Source: Blautia sp. (lineage in GTDB: Bacteria > Bacillota > Clostridia > Lachnospirales > Lachnospiraceae). From it: 39,813 bases of DNA. Under the pieces are notes generated by a model, which ran no database searches, was not told the DNA's origin, and saw only the letters and a list, made by a program, of their open reading frames with translations. Location: the NCBI GenBank assembly GCA_017463155.1, contig JAFTPT010000012.1:1-39813 (forward strand), in the 5' to 3' direction. A program made the position numbers and the translations under genes. Positions 33,735 to 39,813 of the stretch are shown one piece after another. Each line of letters starts with the position of its first letter. The stretch's first letter is position 1.

Positions 33735-34622
33735 ATGTTCGGGTATATCATGATAAACAAACCGGAACTGAAGATCAAGGATTATGAGATGTACAGATCC
33801 TTTTACTGTGGACTCTGCAGGGATCTGAAGGAGAGATACGGCCTCTCCGGACAAGCCTCGCTCACCTATGATCTGACGTTCGTCGTCCTGCTGCTGAGCG
33901 GCCTGTACGAGCCGAAGGGCTGCAAAGGCCTGACACGCTGCGCTGTCCAGCCGGTCCTCCCGCATCCGGTGCGTAAAAATGAATTTACAGAGTACGCCGC
34001 GGATATGAATATACTGCTGACATACTACAAGTGTATCGACGACTGGATCGATGAGAAAAAACTGCTCCGGAAAGGCTACGCCGATATCCTTCACAGAAAG
34101 GCCGCATCGCTGTCGGAAAAGTATCCGGAAAAGACGAAGCGGATCAAAGCGTGCCTTAATGAGCTGTCTGGCTATGAAAAGGAAAACGTCACGGACATCG
34201 ATCAGGTGGCGGGATGCTTTGGACATCTTCTGGAGGAGATCTTCGTCTGCCGTGAGGACGTATGGGAGCAGCCGCTTCGCAGGATCGGGTTCTATCTGGG
34301 CAAATTCATCTATATCCTGGACGCCTACGACGATCTGGACAAGGATATCCGGAACGGCAGCTACAATCCGTTTGCCGCGGATGCATCGGATGAGGATCTG
34401 AAGGATCGGGTGGGCGAGATGCTGCTTCTGATGATGGCCGAAGTCAGCCGGGAGTTTGAAAAGCTCCCGATCCTGAAGTACGGGGACATTCTCCGGAATA
34501 TCCTGTATTCGGGAATCTGGACAGGCTTTGAAAAGAAGAGCGGGACCTCCCTCCGGGAAAGGTTCAGGAGGATCACCAGGGGACAGCGAAGAGCAGCAAA
34601 GAGCAGTAAGGAGAGCAAGTGA
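33735..34622 (+). CDS. DUF5685-family protein with prenyl-synthase-like Asp motifs
   Basis: A 295-residue mainly helical protein that opens [20 protein letters not shown], then [14 protein letters not shown] with conserved cysteines; this is the DUF5685 family of Clostridia. Two acidic motifs stand out: DDWID at 102-106 and DAYDDLDKD at 196-204, followed by IRNGSYNPF. Their spacing and surroundings recall squalene/phytoene synthases, where two Asp-rich motifs bind Mg-diphosphate. A prenyl substrate is only a guess. The stop overlaps the DnaJ-like start (ATGA). It is basic at the C-terminus. Confidence 0.85.
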   Translation: MFGYIMINKPELKIKDYEMYRSFYCGLCRDLKERYGLSGQASLTYDLTFVVLLLSGLYEPKGCKGLTRCAVQPVLPHPVRKNEFTEYAADMNILLTYYKCIDDWIDEKKLLRKGYADILHRKAASLSEKYPEKTKRIKACLNELSGYEKENVTDIDQVAGCFGHLLEEIFVCREDVWEQPLRRIGFYLGKFIYILDAYDDLDKDIRNGSYNPFAADASDEDLKDRVGEMLLLMMAEVSREFEKLPILKYGDILRNILYSGIWTGFEKKSGTSLRERFRRITRGQRRAAKSSKESK

Positions 34623-35275
34623 TGTTTGATCCATATAGAGTTCTCGGCGTTGGCAGGGATGCTTCCGATGAGGACATCAAGAAGGCTTACCGGAAGCTGA
34701 GCCGCAGATACCATCCGGATGCCAATATCAACAATCCGGATAAGGAAGCTGCCGAGGAAAAATTCAAGGAGATCCAGCAGGCCTATGACCAGATCATGAA
34801 GGAACGCTCCGGAGAAGGATACACGCAGTCTTCCTACGGAGGGTACGGCAGCTACGGCGGGTTTGGCGGCTACGGCAGTTCCGCAGGAGGCGGCTATCAG
34901 GACGAGGAGAGCCTCCGCAGGCAGGCAGCGGCCAATTACATACAGAATGGCATGTTCCGGGAGGCCCTCAACGTGCTGAATGAGCTTCAAAGCCGCAACG
35001 GGCAGTGGTACTATCTGTCGTCCATGGCCCATATGGGGGCCGGGAACAACGTGACGGCGCTTCAGCATATCCGGCAGGCCTGCGACCTGGAGCCGTCCAA
35101 CGTGCAGTACCGGATGCTCCTCCAGAGGATGGAGAACGGCGGCACCGAGTACAGGGAGATGCAGAGTCCCTTCGGCGGGATGCCGGGACAGGGCGGCGAC
35201 GTCTGCATGAATATCTGTCTGGCCAACCTGGCCTGCAACCTTTGCTGCCCCGGAAGCGGATTCTTTTGCATTTAA
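34622..35275 (+). CDS. DnaJ-domain protein with a C-terminal cysteine cluster
   Basis: A 217-residue protein. Residues 4-65 form a J domain with the invariant HPD at 31-33 (RYHPDAN), which stimulates Hsp70 (DnaK). A Gly/Tyr/Ser-rich linker follows ([20 protein letters not shown]), then a short helical repeat region like a TPR ([36 protein letters not shown]). The end is hydrophobic and cysteine-rich ([20 protein letters not shown]). It lacks the zinc finger and client domain of true DnaJ, so it is a specialised co-chaperone. It is translationally coupled to the DUF5685 gene; AAGGAG lies eight bases upstream. Confidence 0.92.
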   Translation: MFDPYRVLGVGRDASDEDIKKAYRKLSRRYHPDANINNPDKEAAEEKFKEIQQAYDQIMKERSGEGYTQSSYGGYGSYGGFGGYGSSAGGGYQDEESLRRQAAANYIQNGMFREALNVLNELQSRNGQWYYLSSMAHMGAGNNVTALQHIRQACDLEPSNVQYRMLLQRMENGGTEYREMQSPFGGMPGQGGDVCMNICLANLACNLCCPGSGFFCI

Positions 35276-35303
35276 GTAGATCACATAAACAGGAGGAAAA
35301 AAC

Positions 35304-36290
35304 ATGAGTATACGTATCGGCATCCTTGGCTATGGCAATCTCGGACGTGGAGTGGAATGTGCGATCAAACACAATCCGGATATGGAGCTGACAGCCGTCT
35401 TTACAAGACGGGACCCGGCGGCGGTCTCCATCCTGACAGATACAGCGGGCGTGTATCCCGTTTCGGAGATCGGTTCCTTTGCGGATAAGATCGATGTCCT
35501 GATCCTCTGCGGCGGCAGCGCGACGGATCTCCCGGCCCAGACGCCGGAGTACGCAAAACTGTTTAACGTCGTGGACAGCTTCGACACCCACGCAAAGATC
35601 CCGGAGCATTTTGACGCGGTAGACAAAGCCGCCCGGGAGAGCGGACATATCGGGATCATCTCCATCGGCTGGGATCCGGGCATGTTCTCCCTGAACCGTC
35701 TGTACGGAAATGTGATCCTGACCGAGGGATCCGACTATACCTTCTGGGGACGGGGCGTCAGCCAGGGCCATTCCGACGCGATCCGCCGGATCGACGGCGT
35801 CCGGGACGCCAGACAGTATACCATCCCCGTTCAGGAAGCGCTGGATGCCGTCAGAAGAGGTGAGAATCCGGTCCTGACAACCCGGGAAAAGCATACCCGG
35901 GAATGCTTTGTGGTCGCGGAGGAAGGCGCTGATCTTTCCAGGATCGAGCAGGAGATCAAGACCATGCCCAACTACTTTGACGAGTATGACACGACCGTGC
36001 ATTTCATCTCGGAGGAGGAACTGAAGAGAGATCACAGCGGGATTCCCCATGGCGGTTTTGTGATCCGTACCGGCTGTACCGGCTGGGAGAATGAGAACAG
36101 CCATGTGATCGAATACAGCCTCAAGCTGGATTCCAATCCCGAGTTCACATCCTCCGTACTTGTCGCCTATGCAAGAGCGGCCTGCCGCCTGCATGCGGAA
36201 GGGCAGAAGGGCTGCAAAACGATCTTCGACATTCCGCCTGCGTATCTGAGTGTAAAAACCGGAGAAGAGTTACGTAAATCAATGCTGTAA
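35304..36290 (+). CDS. ddh: meso-Diaminopimelate dehydrogenase
   Basis: A 328-residue NADP-dependent enzyme that makes meso-diaminopimelate from tetrahydrodipicolinate in one step, feeding lysine and peptidoglycan. The N-terminal Rossmann motif is IGILGYGNLGRGVE; family blocks are LILCGGSATDLP, VDSFDTHAKIPEHF, SIGWDPGMFSLNRL, WGRGVSQGHSDAIRRIDGV and the C-terminal FTSSVLVAYARAACRL. Length matches the family (about 326). CAGGAGG lies just before ATG 35304, 28 bases after the DnaJ-like gene. Confidence 0.96.
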   Translation: MSIRIGILGYGNLGRGVECAIKHNPDMELTAVFTRRDPAAVSILTDTAGVYPVSEIGSFADKIDVLILCGGSATDLPAQTPEYAKLFNVVDSFDTHAKIPEHFDAVDKAARESGHIGIISIGWDPGMFSLNRLYGNVILTEGSDYTFWGRGVSQGHSDAIRRIDGVRDARQYTIPVQEALDAVRRGENPVLTTREKHTRECFVVAEEGADLSRIEQEIKTMPNYFDEYDTTVHFISEEELKRDHSGIPHGGFVIRTGCTGWENENSHVIEYSLKLDSNPEFTSSVLVAYARAACRLHAEGQKGCKTIFDIPPAYLSVKTGEELRKSML

Positions 36291-36304
36291 GAAAAAACTT
36301 TTTC

Positions 36305-36344
36305 AAAAAAAGGCAGAAGACCTTGTGGCAATCTGCCTTTTTTT
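36305..36344 (+). terminator. Terminator after ddh
   Basis: A 13-bp stem (seven A's plus GGCAGA pairing with TCTGCC plus T's; arms 36305-36317 and 36332-36344) with a 14-base loop. The right arm doubles as the T-tract. Confidence 0.88.
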
Positions 36345-36398
36345 GTGCCGGAAATACCACATATTGTTGTTGAATAATTACAGTTCTTTTCTTAAGTG

Positions 36399-36427
36399 TT
36401 GACGAATGAGCTTGTTTGTACTATAAT
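36399..36427 (+). promoter_or_regulatory. SigA promoter of the wall-repeat NlpC/P60 gene
   Basis: TTGACG (36399-36404) and a perfect TATAAT (36422-36427) with a 17-base spacer. The leader is about 80 bases. Confidence 0.88.
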
Positions 36428-36440
36428 AGGCACATAAAAT

Positions 36441-36457
36441 TGTAACAAAATCGTAAA
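36441..36457 (+). promoter_or_regulatory. Candidate WalR (YycF)-type box
   Basis: TGTAAC-AAAAT-CGTAAA fits the known TGTWAH-N5-TGTWAH consensus at 11 of 12 defined positions. It starts 14 bases after the -10 box, at about +8, a repressing position, and the one at 16685 has almost the same offset. Confidence 0.45.
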
Positions 36458-36515
36458 TTATTGACCGGATGGCAGCGCGTTATCGGCGCTGATCAGAAGC
36501 AGAGGTAATTATATT

Positions 36516-38087
36516 ATGAAAGTAGTGACCAGAAAGATCAGGATCGGACTTCTTTTGCTGTTCCTTGGATTTGCCGTCGGGACCGTGTTCCTTCCGGCCA
36601 CGGAGCATACGGTAATGGCTGCGACGAAGAACGGATTTGTAACGACCGGAGGCAAGACCTACTATTACAAGAACGGGACCAAGCAGAAGGGCTGGCTGAC
36701 ACTGAACGGGAAGAAGTACTACTTCAATACGTCCACCGGCGTCCAGGTCCAGGGCTGGATCACGCTGAATAAGAACCGTTATTATTTTACCAAGCACAGC
36801 ACCCCGTCCAAACGGACGATGGCGGTCGGCTGGCGCAAGGATGCCAGCGGCCAGCGCCGTTATTTCCTTTCGACCGGCGTCCAGGTGCGTGGGAAATTCC
36901 TGAAGATCAGCGGAAAGCTTTATTATTTTGCCTCCAACGGCATTCTGCAGACCGGCTGGATCAAGATCGGCAGCGACAAGTATTACGCGAACAGTACAGG
37001 CGCGCTTTACACGAACAAACTGGCCCATGATACCAAGCGGGACATCTACCGCTACTTTGACAAGAACGGCAAAATGATCCGCGGCTGGTACACCTTCGCC
37101 AAAGGAGAACGCTATTTCCAGAGCGGCGGCAGCAAGGACGGCGTCATGGCCCGCGGGCAGCTGAAGATCAGCGGCAAGTATTATTACTTCCGGACGGACT
37201 ACGGCTACAAGCAGACCGGCTGGGTCACCGACGCGAACGGAAACCAGTATTACTGTGATGCGTCCGACAATGGTGCGATGGTGGTGAATACCACCAAGAC
37301 GGTCAACGGGATCGAATATACCTTTGACAAGACCGGTATCGCCAAGCAGAAGAACGCCGTGGAAGCCAAAAAATCCACCGGCACCAAGACGATCCGCAAC
37401 TACCTGCTTGGCTGTATGCTTCCGGTCGGACAGGCTCTGTATGTGTGGGGCGGCGGCTGGAACGACGCCAACAGAAAGGGCGTAAGCCCAACCTGGAAAC
37501 AGTGGTACGACAGCCAGACCAGCAGCTACAATTACAACAACTATCGTGACCTGAGCACGGCAAACCGGGCAAAGGGACTTGACTGCTCCGGATTTGTCGG
37601 CTGGGCGGCCTATCAGGTCATGCAGCAGAAGAGCGGCGCCTGCTACGGCTACACGGTCGTATCCGGCCAGATCGGCTCCTATTACAAATCCCTCGGCTGG
37701 GGCACCATCGTCAGCCAGAGCGATCTTTCCAAGGATAACTACAAGCTGTATCCCGGCGATGTCGGCTACAACGACGGACATACCTGGATCGTTGTCGGAC
37801 AGTGCAAGGACAAGAGTATCGTTGTCGTGCACTCCACCCCGCAGGCCGGCTGCCAGATCGCCGGAACGCCGACACCTTCCGGCAGTTATTCCAGCCAGGC
37901 GGTCACGCTGGCCAAGAAGTATATGTCCAAATATCCGGGTTATACAAAGTATGAATACCATCCTTCCAGCGGCAATTACATCAAGAACGGCAAATACCTG
38001 CGCTGGAACCGCGCGACGCTTGCGGATCCGGATGGATACCTGAACAAGACGGCAGACCAGATCCTGAAAGACATCTTCGGATACTGA
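36516..38087 (+). CDS. Secreted NlpC/P60 endopeptidase with cell-wall-binding repeats
   Basis: A 523-residue exported wall hydrolase. A signal peptide with a long hydrophobic core covers about residues 1-35 (cut after VMA). Residues about 38-285 hold some ten repeats of the choline/wall-binding type, each with a GW and YYF core (KQKGWLTLNGKKYYFNTSTG, LQTGWIKIGSDKYYANSTG). The C-terminal cysteine peptidase domain has C357 in LDCSGFVGWAAY and H422 in NDGHTWIVVG. It probably cuts peptide stems of peptidoglycan while bound to wall polymers. The ligand (choline or another polymer) is uncertain. It has its own promoter. Confidence 0.92.
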   Translation: MKVVTRKIRIGLLLLFLGFAVGTVFLPATEHTVMAATKNGFVTTGGKTYYYKNGTKQKGWLTLNGKKYYFNTSTGVQVQGWITLNKNRYYFTKHSTPSKRTMAVGWRKDASGQRRYFLSTGVQVRGKFLKISGKLYYFASNGILQTGWIKIGSDKYYANSTGALYTNKLAHDTKRDIYRYFDKNGKMIRGWYTFAKGERYFQSGGSKDGVMARGQLKISGKYYYFRTDYGYKQTGWVTDANGNQYYCDASDNGAMVVNTTKTVNGIEYTFDKTGIAKQKNAVEAKKSTGTKTIRNYLLGCMLPVGQALYVWGGGWNDANRKGVSPTWKQWYDSQTSSYNYNNYRDLSTANRAKGLDCSGFVGWAAYQVMQQKSGACYGYTVVSGQIGSYYKSLGWGTIVSQSDLSKDNYKLYPGDVGYNDGHTWIVVGQCKDKSIVVVHSTPQAGCQIAGTPTPSGSYSSQAVTLAKKYMSKYPGYTKYEYHPSSGNYIKNGKYLRWNRATLADPDGYLNKTADQILKDIFGY

Positions 38088-38102
38088 AACATTTTTGTAA
38101 CA
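38086..38102 (-). promoter_or_regulatory. WalR-like repeat between the two NlpC/P60 genes
   Basis: On the minus strand TGTTAC-N5-TGTTTC, the same variant as at 16685. It overlaps the stop of the preceding gene and lies about 140 bases upstream of the next promoter. Confidence 0.3.
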
Positions 38103-38156
38103 ATTTGACCATGAATCCTTTCAGAGAAGGCTGATAATTCATCAAATAACCCAAAC

Positions 38157-38192
38157 AGGGCGGTAGACATAATGTCTGGCGCCCTTTCTTTT
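38157..38192 (+). terminator. Terminator after the wall-repeat NlpC/P60 gene
   Basis: AGGGCG (38157-38162) pairs with CGCCCT (38180-38185), with an inner AGACA/TGTCT stem, then TTCTTTT. Confidence 0.85.
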
Positions 38193-38243
38193 CGAAAAAA
38201 TTACTAATTGTTACATAATTTTGAACTTTAGAAGAAAAAACCC

Positions 38244-38272
38244 TTGCACATGATGTAACAATATGTTAATAT
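38244..38272 (+). promoter_or_regulatory. Promoter of the coiled-coil NlpC/P60 gene with TGTWAH half-sites
   Basis: TTGCAC (38244-38249) and TAATAT (38267-38272) are 17 bases apart. TGTAAC (38254-38259) and TGTTAA (38264-38269) form a direct repeat with a 4-base gap inside the promoter, and another half-site pair lies on the minus strand at 38200-38215. WalR boxes normally have a 5-base gap, so the match is imperfect. Confidence 0.5.
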
Positions 38273-38339
38273 ATACGAGGAACGAAAAGAGAAAAGCTTT
38301 TTGTAAGTCAAAAATAAAACAGCAATGAGGGTGATTACG

Positions 38340-39629
38340 ATGAAAAAGAGAGTGTTACTTCTGGCAATGGCATTGATGGTCAGTACGACTGCGGCGAACA
38401 GCGCAGGAGCCTGGACGGAGCAGGAACTGCTGGAGGATCAGGCGTGGACCAGCATGCAGCTGGATGCAACCTACAATTATATCGATCAGTTGTGGGCCCA
38501 GCGGGAAGCCCTGCAGGAGCAGATCTATACGGTGGACGCCAACCTTACCAATATCATGGTCTCCATCGAGGTCCTGAAGAGCGACATTGCCAAGAAGGAA
38601 GAGGAGATCGAAAAGACCGAGAAGAACCTGACCAAGGCCGAGAACGCCGAGAAGGAACAGTTCGAGTCCATGAAGGCCAGGATCAAATATCTGTATGAGA
38701 ACGGCGGCGACGACGCATGGTTGACCATGCTTCTGAACGCGGACGACCTGAGCGAGCTTCTGACCCGTGCGGAGTATACGCAGAAGATGTACGAGCAGGA
38801 CAGAAAGAGCCTGGAAGTTTACGCCAACACCATCAAAGAGGTCGAGACGCTGAACGAGACGTACTTAAGCGAGCAGGCCGAACTGGAAGAAATGAAGGCC
38901 GAGATGGAGCAGCAGTCCCAGGAGCTGGCTTACCAGCTGGAAGTGCTGCAGGCCAATGACGCGGACTGCGCAAACGAGATCGCGTGGGCACAGCAGCAGG
39001 CGACCGAGTACGCGAACCTCCTGGTGGAACAGCAGATCCTTCTGGACCAGCTGGAAGCAGAGAGGATCGCCGCAGAGGAAGCAGCTGCAGCTGCAGCCGC
39101 GCAGGAAGCCGAAGAAGCGGCAGCCTACTATGACGAGACGGAAGTCGTGACGGACGAGGACGGCAATGTGGTATCCTACAGCGATACGGACAGCAGCACC
39201 GAGGTCGAATATGACGAATACGGAAACGTGATCGACACCGGCAATACGGTGACCGATTATGAGAGCGGTTCCTCCGGTTCCGGCTCCGGTTCCTCCGTCG
39301 TTGATTTCGCGACCCAGTATGTGGGCAACCCCTACGTATGGGGCGGCACAAGCCTGACAAACGGCGCGGACTGCTCCGGATTTGTACAGAGCGTTTATTC
39401 CAACTTTGGCGTCAGCCTTCCCAGGACCTCCTATGAGCAGCAGAATGCCGGCAGAGAGGTTTCCTATGCGGATGCACAGGCAGGCGACCTGATCTGCTAT
39501 GGCGGCCATGTGGCGATCTACATGGGCGACGGCAAGATCGTACATGCCTCCAACTCCAGAGATGGTATCAAGATCAGCAATGACGCGACCTACAGACCGA
39601 TCTTATCTGTAAGACGTCTGGTAGACTGA
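38340..39629 (+). CDS. Secreted coiled-coil NlpC/P60 peptidoglycan hydrolase (PcsB/CwlO-like)
   Basis: A 429-residue exported protein. A signal peptide covers about residues 1-24. A long coiled coil (about 30-260) is rich in E, Q, L and K (IEVLKSDIAKKEEEIEKTEK) and ends in an Ala/Glu run; such coils in PcsB/CwlO-type proteins link the hydrolase to the FtsEX division complex. A Tyr/Asp/Ser-rich linker (SSGSGSGSS) precedes the NlpC/P60 domain: C345 (GADCSGFVQSV), H390 (GGHVAIYMGDG) and H402. It cuts wall peptide cross-links. The start at 38340 has GAGGGTGA upstream; ATG 38325 has no ribosome site. Confidence 0.93.
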   Translation: MKKRVLLLAMALMVSTTAANSAGAWTEQELLEDQAWTSMQLDATYNYIDQLWAQREALQEQIYTVDANLTNIMVSIEVLKSDIAKKEEEIEKTEKNLTKAENAEKEQFESMKARIKYLYENGGDDAWLTMLLNADDLSELLTRAEYTQKMYEQDRKSLEVYANTIKEVETLNETYLSEQAELEEMKAEMEQQSQELAYQLEVLQANDADCANEIAWAQQQATEYANLLVEQQILLDQLEAERIAAEEAAAAAAAQEAEEAAAYYDETEVVTDEDGNVVSYSDTDSSTEVEYDEYGNVIDTGNTVTDYESGSSGSGSGSSVVDFATQYVGNPYVWGGTSLTNGADCSGFVQSVYSNFGVSLPRTSYEQQNAGREVSYADAQAGDLICYGGHVAIYMGDGKIVHASNSRDGIKISNDATYRPILSVRRLVD

Positions 39630-39644
39630 TAAAGAGTAAGGCAG

Positions 39645-39679
39645 ACTGCCGGACTTCCTGAGAGGTCCGGCAGTTTCTT
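39645..39679 (+). terminator. Terminator after the last NlpC/P60 gene, target of the group II intron
   Basis: A perfect 10-bp stem ACTGCCGGAC / GTCCGGCAGT (39645-39654 with 39665-39674), followed by TTTCTT. The T-tract is cut short by the intron, which begins at the next base. Confidence 0.92.
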
Positions 39680-39813
39680 GTGCGCCCGGCGGCGCACGTT
39701 TCTAACCGGTGAAAGTCCGGAATCCGCCCGGCAGTGGGAAGGATATAGCCGAAGACAAGGGTGTCCATCGCGAGATGGAATCTGAAGGAAGTCGGATGTC
39801 GGGGAAAGTACTA
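39680..39813 (+). mobile_element. Group II intron, 5' end (truncated by the window)
   Basis: The stretch begins GTGCG, the conserved 5' end of group II introns. A perfect hairpin (TGCGCC, CGGC, GGCGCA; 39681-39696) follows, then CCGG-TGAAAGT-CCGG and the domain I-like GGAAGGATATAGCCGAAG. I recognise this as the start of bacterial introns common in gut Clostridia that encode an LtrA-type reverse transcriptase/maturase; that gene would lie beyond the window. Its position directly after a terminator stem and T-tract is the target preference known for class C introns. The class itself is not proven here. Confidence 0.85.

Noticed and set aside
1-39813. CRISPR arrays, tRNA or rRNA genes, phage genes, IS transposases
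   Set aside because: None seen: no regular repeat-spacer array, cloverleaf or transposase motifs. The only mobile element is the partial group II intron at the right end.

Overview
The window looks like chromosome of a GC-rich, low-copy-element Firmicute of the class Clostridia, most like a Lachnospiraceae member. The signs are the linkage of energy-coupling-factor genes, truA, rplM and rpsI; the DUF1002 and DUF5685 families; secreted NlpC/P60 proteins with wall-binding repeats; a flavodiiron protein with fused reductase and rubredoxin; meso-diaminopimelate dehydrogenase; and strong Shine-Dalgarno sequences. No tRNA, rRNA, CRISPR array, phage module or IS transposase is visible. I cannot name the species.

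Layout. (1) 1-5330: the end of a core operon, ecfA1 (5' cut)-ecfA2-ecfT-truA, then a convergent cation-efflux gene, then rplM-rpsI behind their own promoter and leader. (2) 5381-9193: a patchy accessory block with a methyltransferase pseudogene, an intact methyltransferase, an ATC-hydrolase-family protein, a metallo-beta-lactamase-fold hydrolase, short gene remnants and an orphan hypothetical. (3) 9263-16595: a uroporphyrinogen-decarboxylase-fold protein (probably a cobamide/methyl-transfer type), then a ribose-type ABC importer (binding protein, double ATPase, two different permeases) and an AraC regulator. (4) 16641-19407: a secreted SH3 protein and a flavodiiron oxygen/NO reductase. (5) 19444-27752: a type VII secretion (T7SSb-like) locus with a VWA-TM-FHA membrane protein, an EssC-like FHA/FtsK ATPase, an EsaB/YukD ubiquitin-like protein and five consecutive WXG100-size proteins. 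No EsaA, EssA or EssB and no toxin is seen. (6) 27750-36344: MgtE, a very acidic DUF1002 protein, an ECF S component, an RlmI-type rRNA methyltransferase, a small operon (zinc ribbon, DUF5685, DnaJ) and ddh. (7) 36399-39813: two secreted NlpC/P60 wall hydrolases, then the 5' end of a group II intron inserted right after the last gene's terminator.

How the genes work together. The EcfAAT module at the left can energise S components such as the one at 31358. Genes of region 3 form a substrate-uptake unit under a local AraC regulator. Three secreted wall-associated genes (16736, 36516, 38340) share TGTWAH-type repeats near their promoters, suggesting control by a WalR-like regulator.

The most promising unusual system is the T7SS-like locus, whose only other predicted membrane component is the VWA-FHA protein. 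Other points worth checking are the group II intron at a terminator, the squalene/phytoene-synthase-like motifs in the DUF5685 protein, and an in-frame ATG-TAG start-stop element in front of the T7SS locus.
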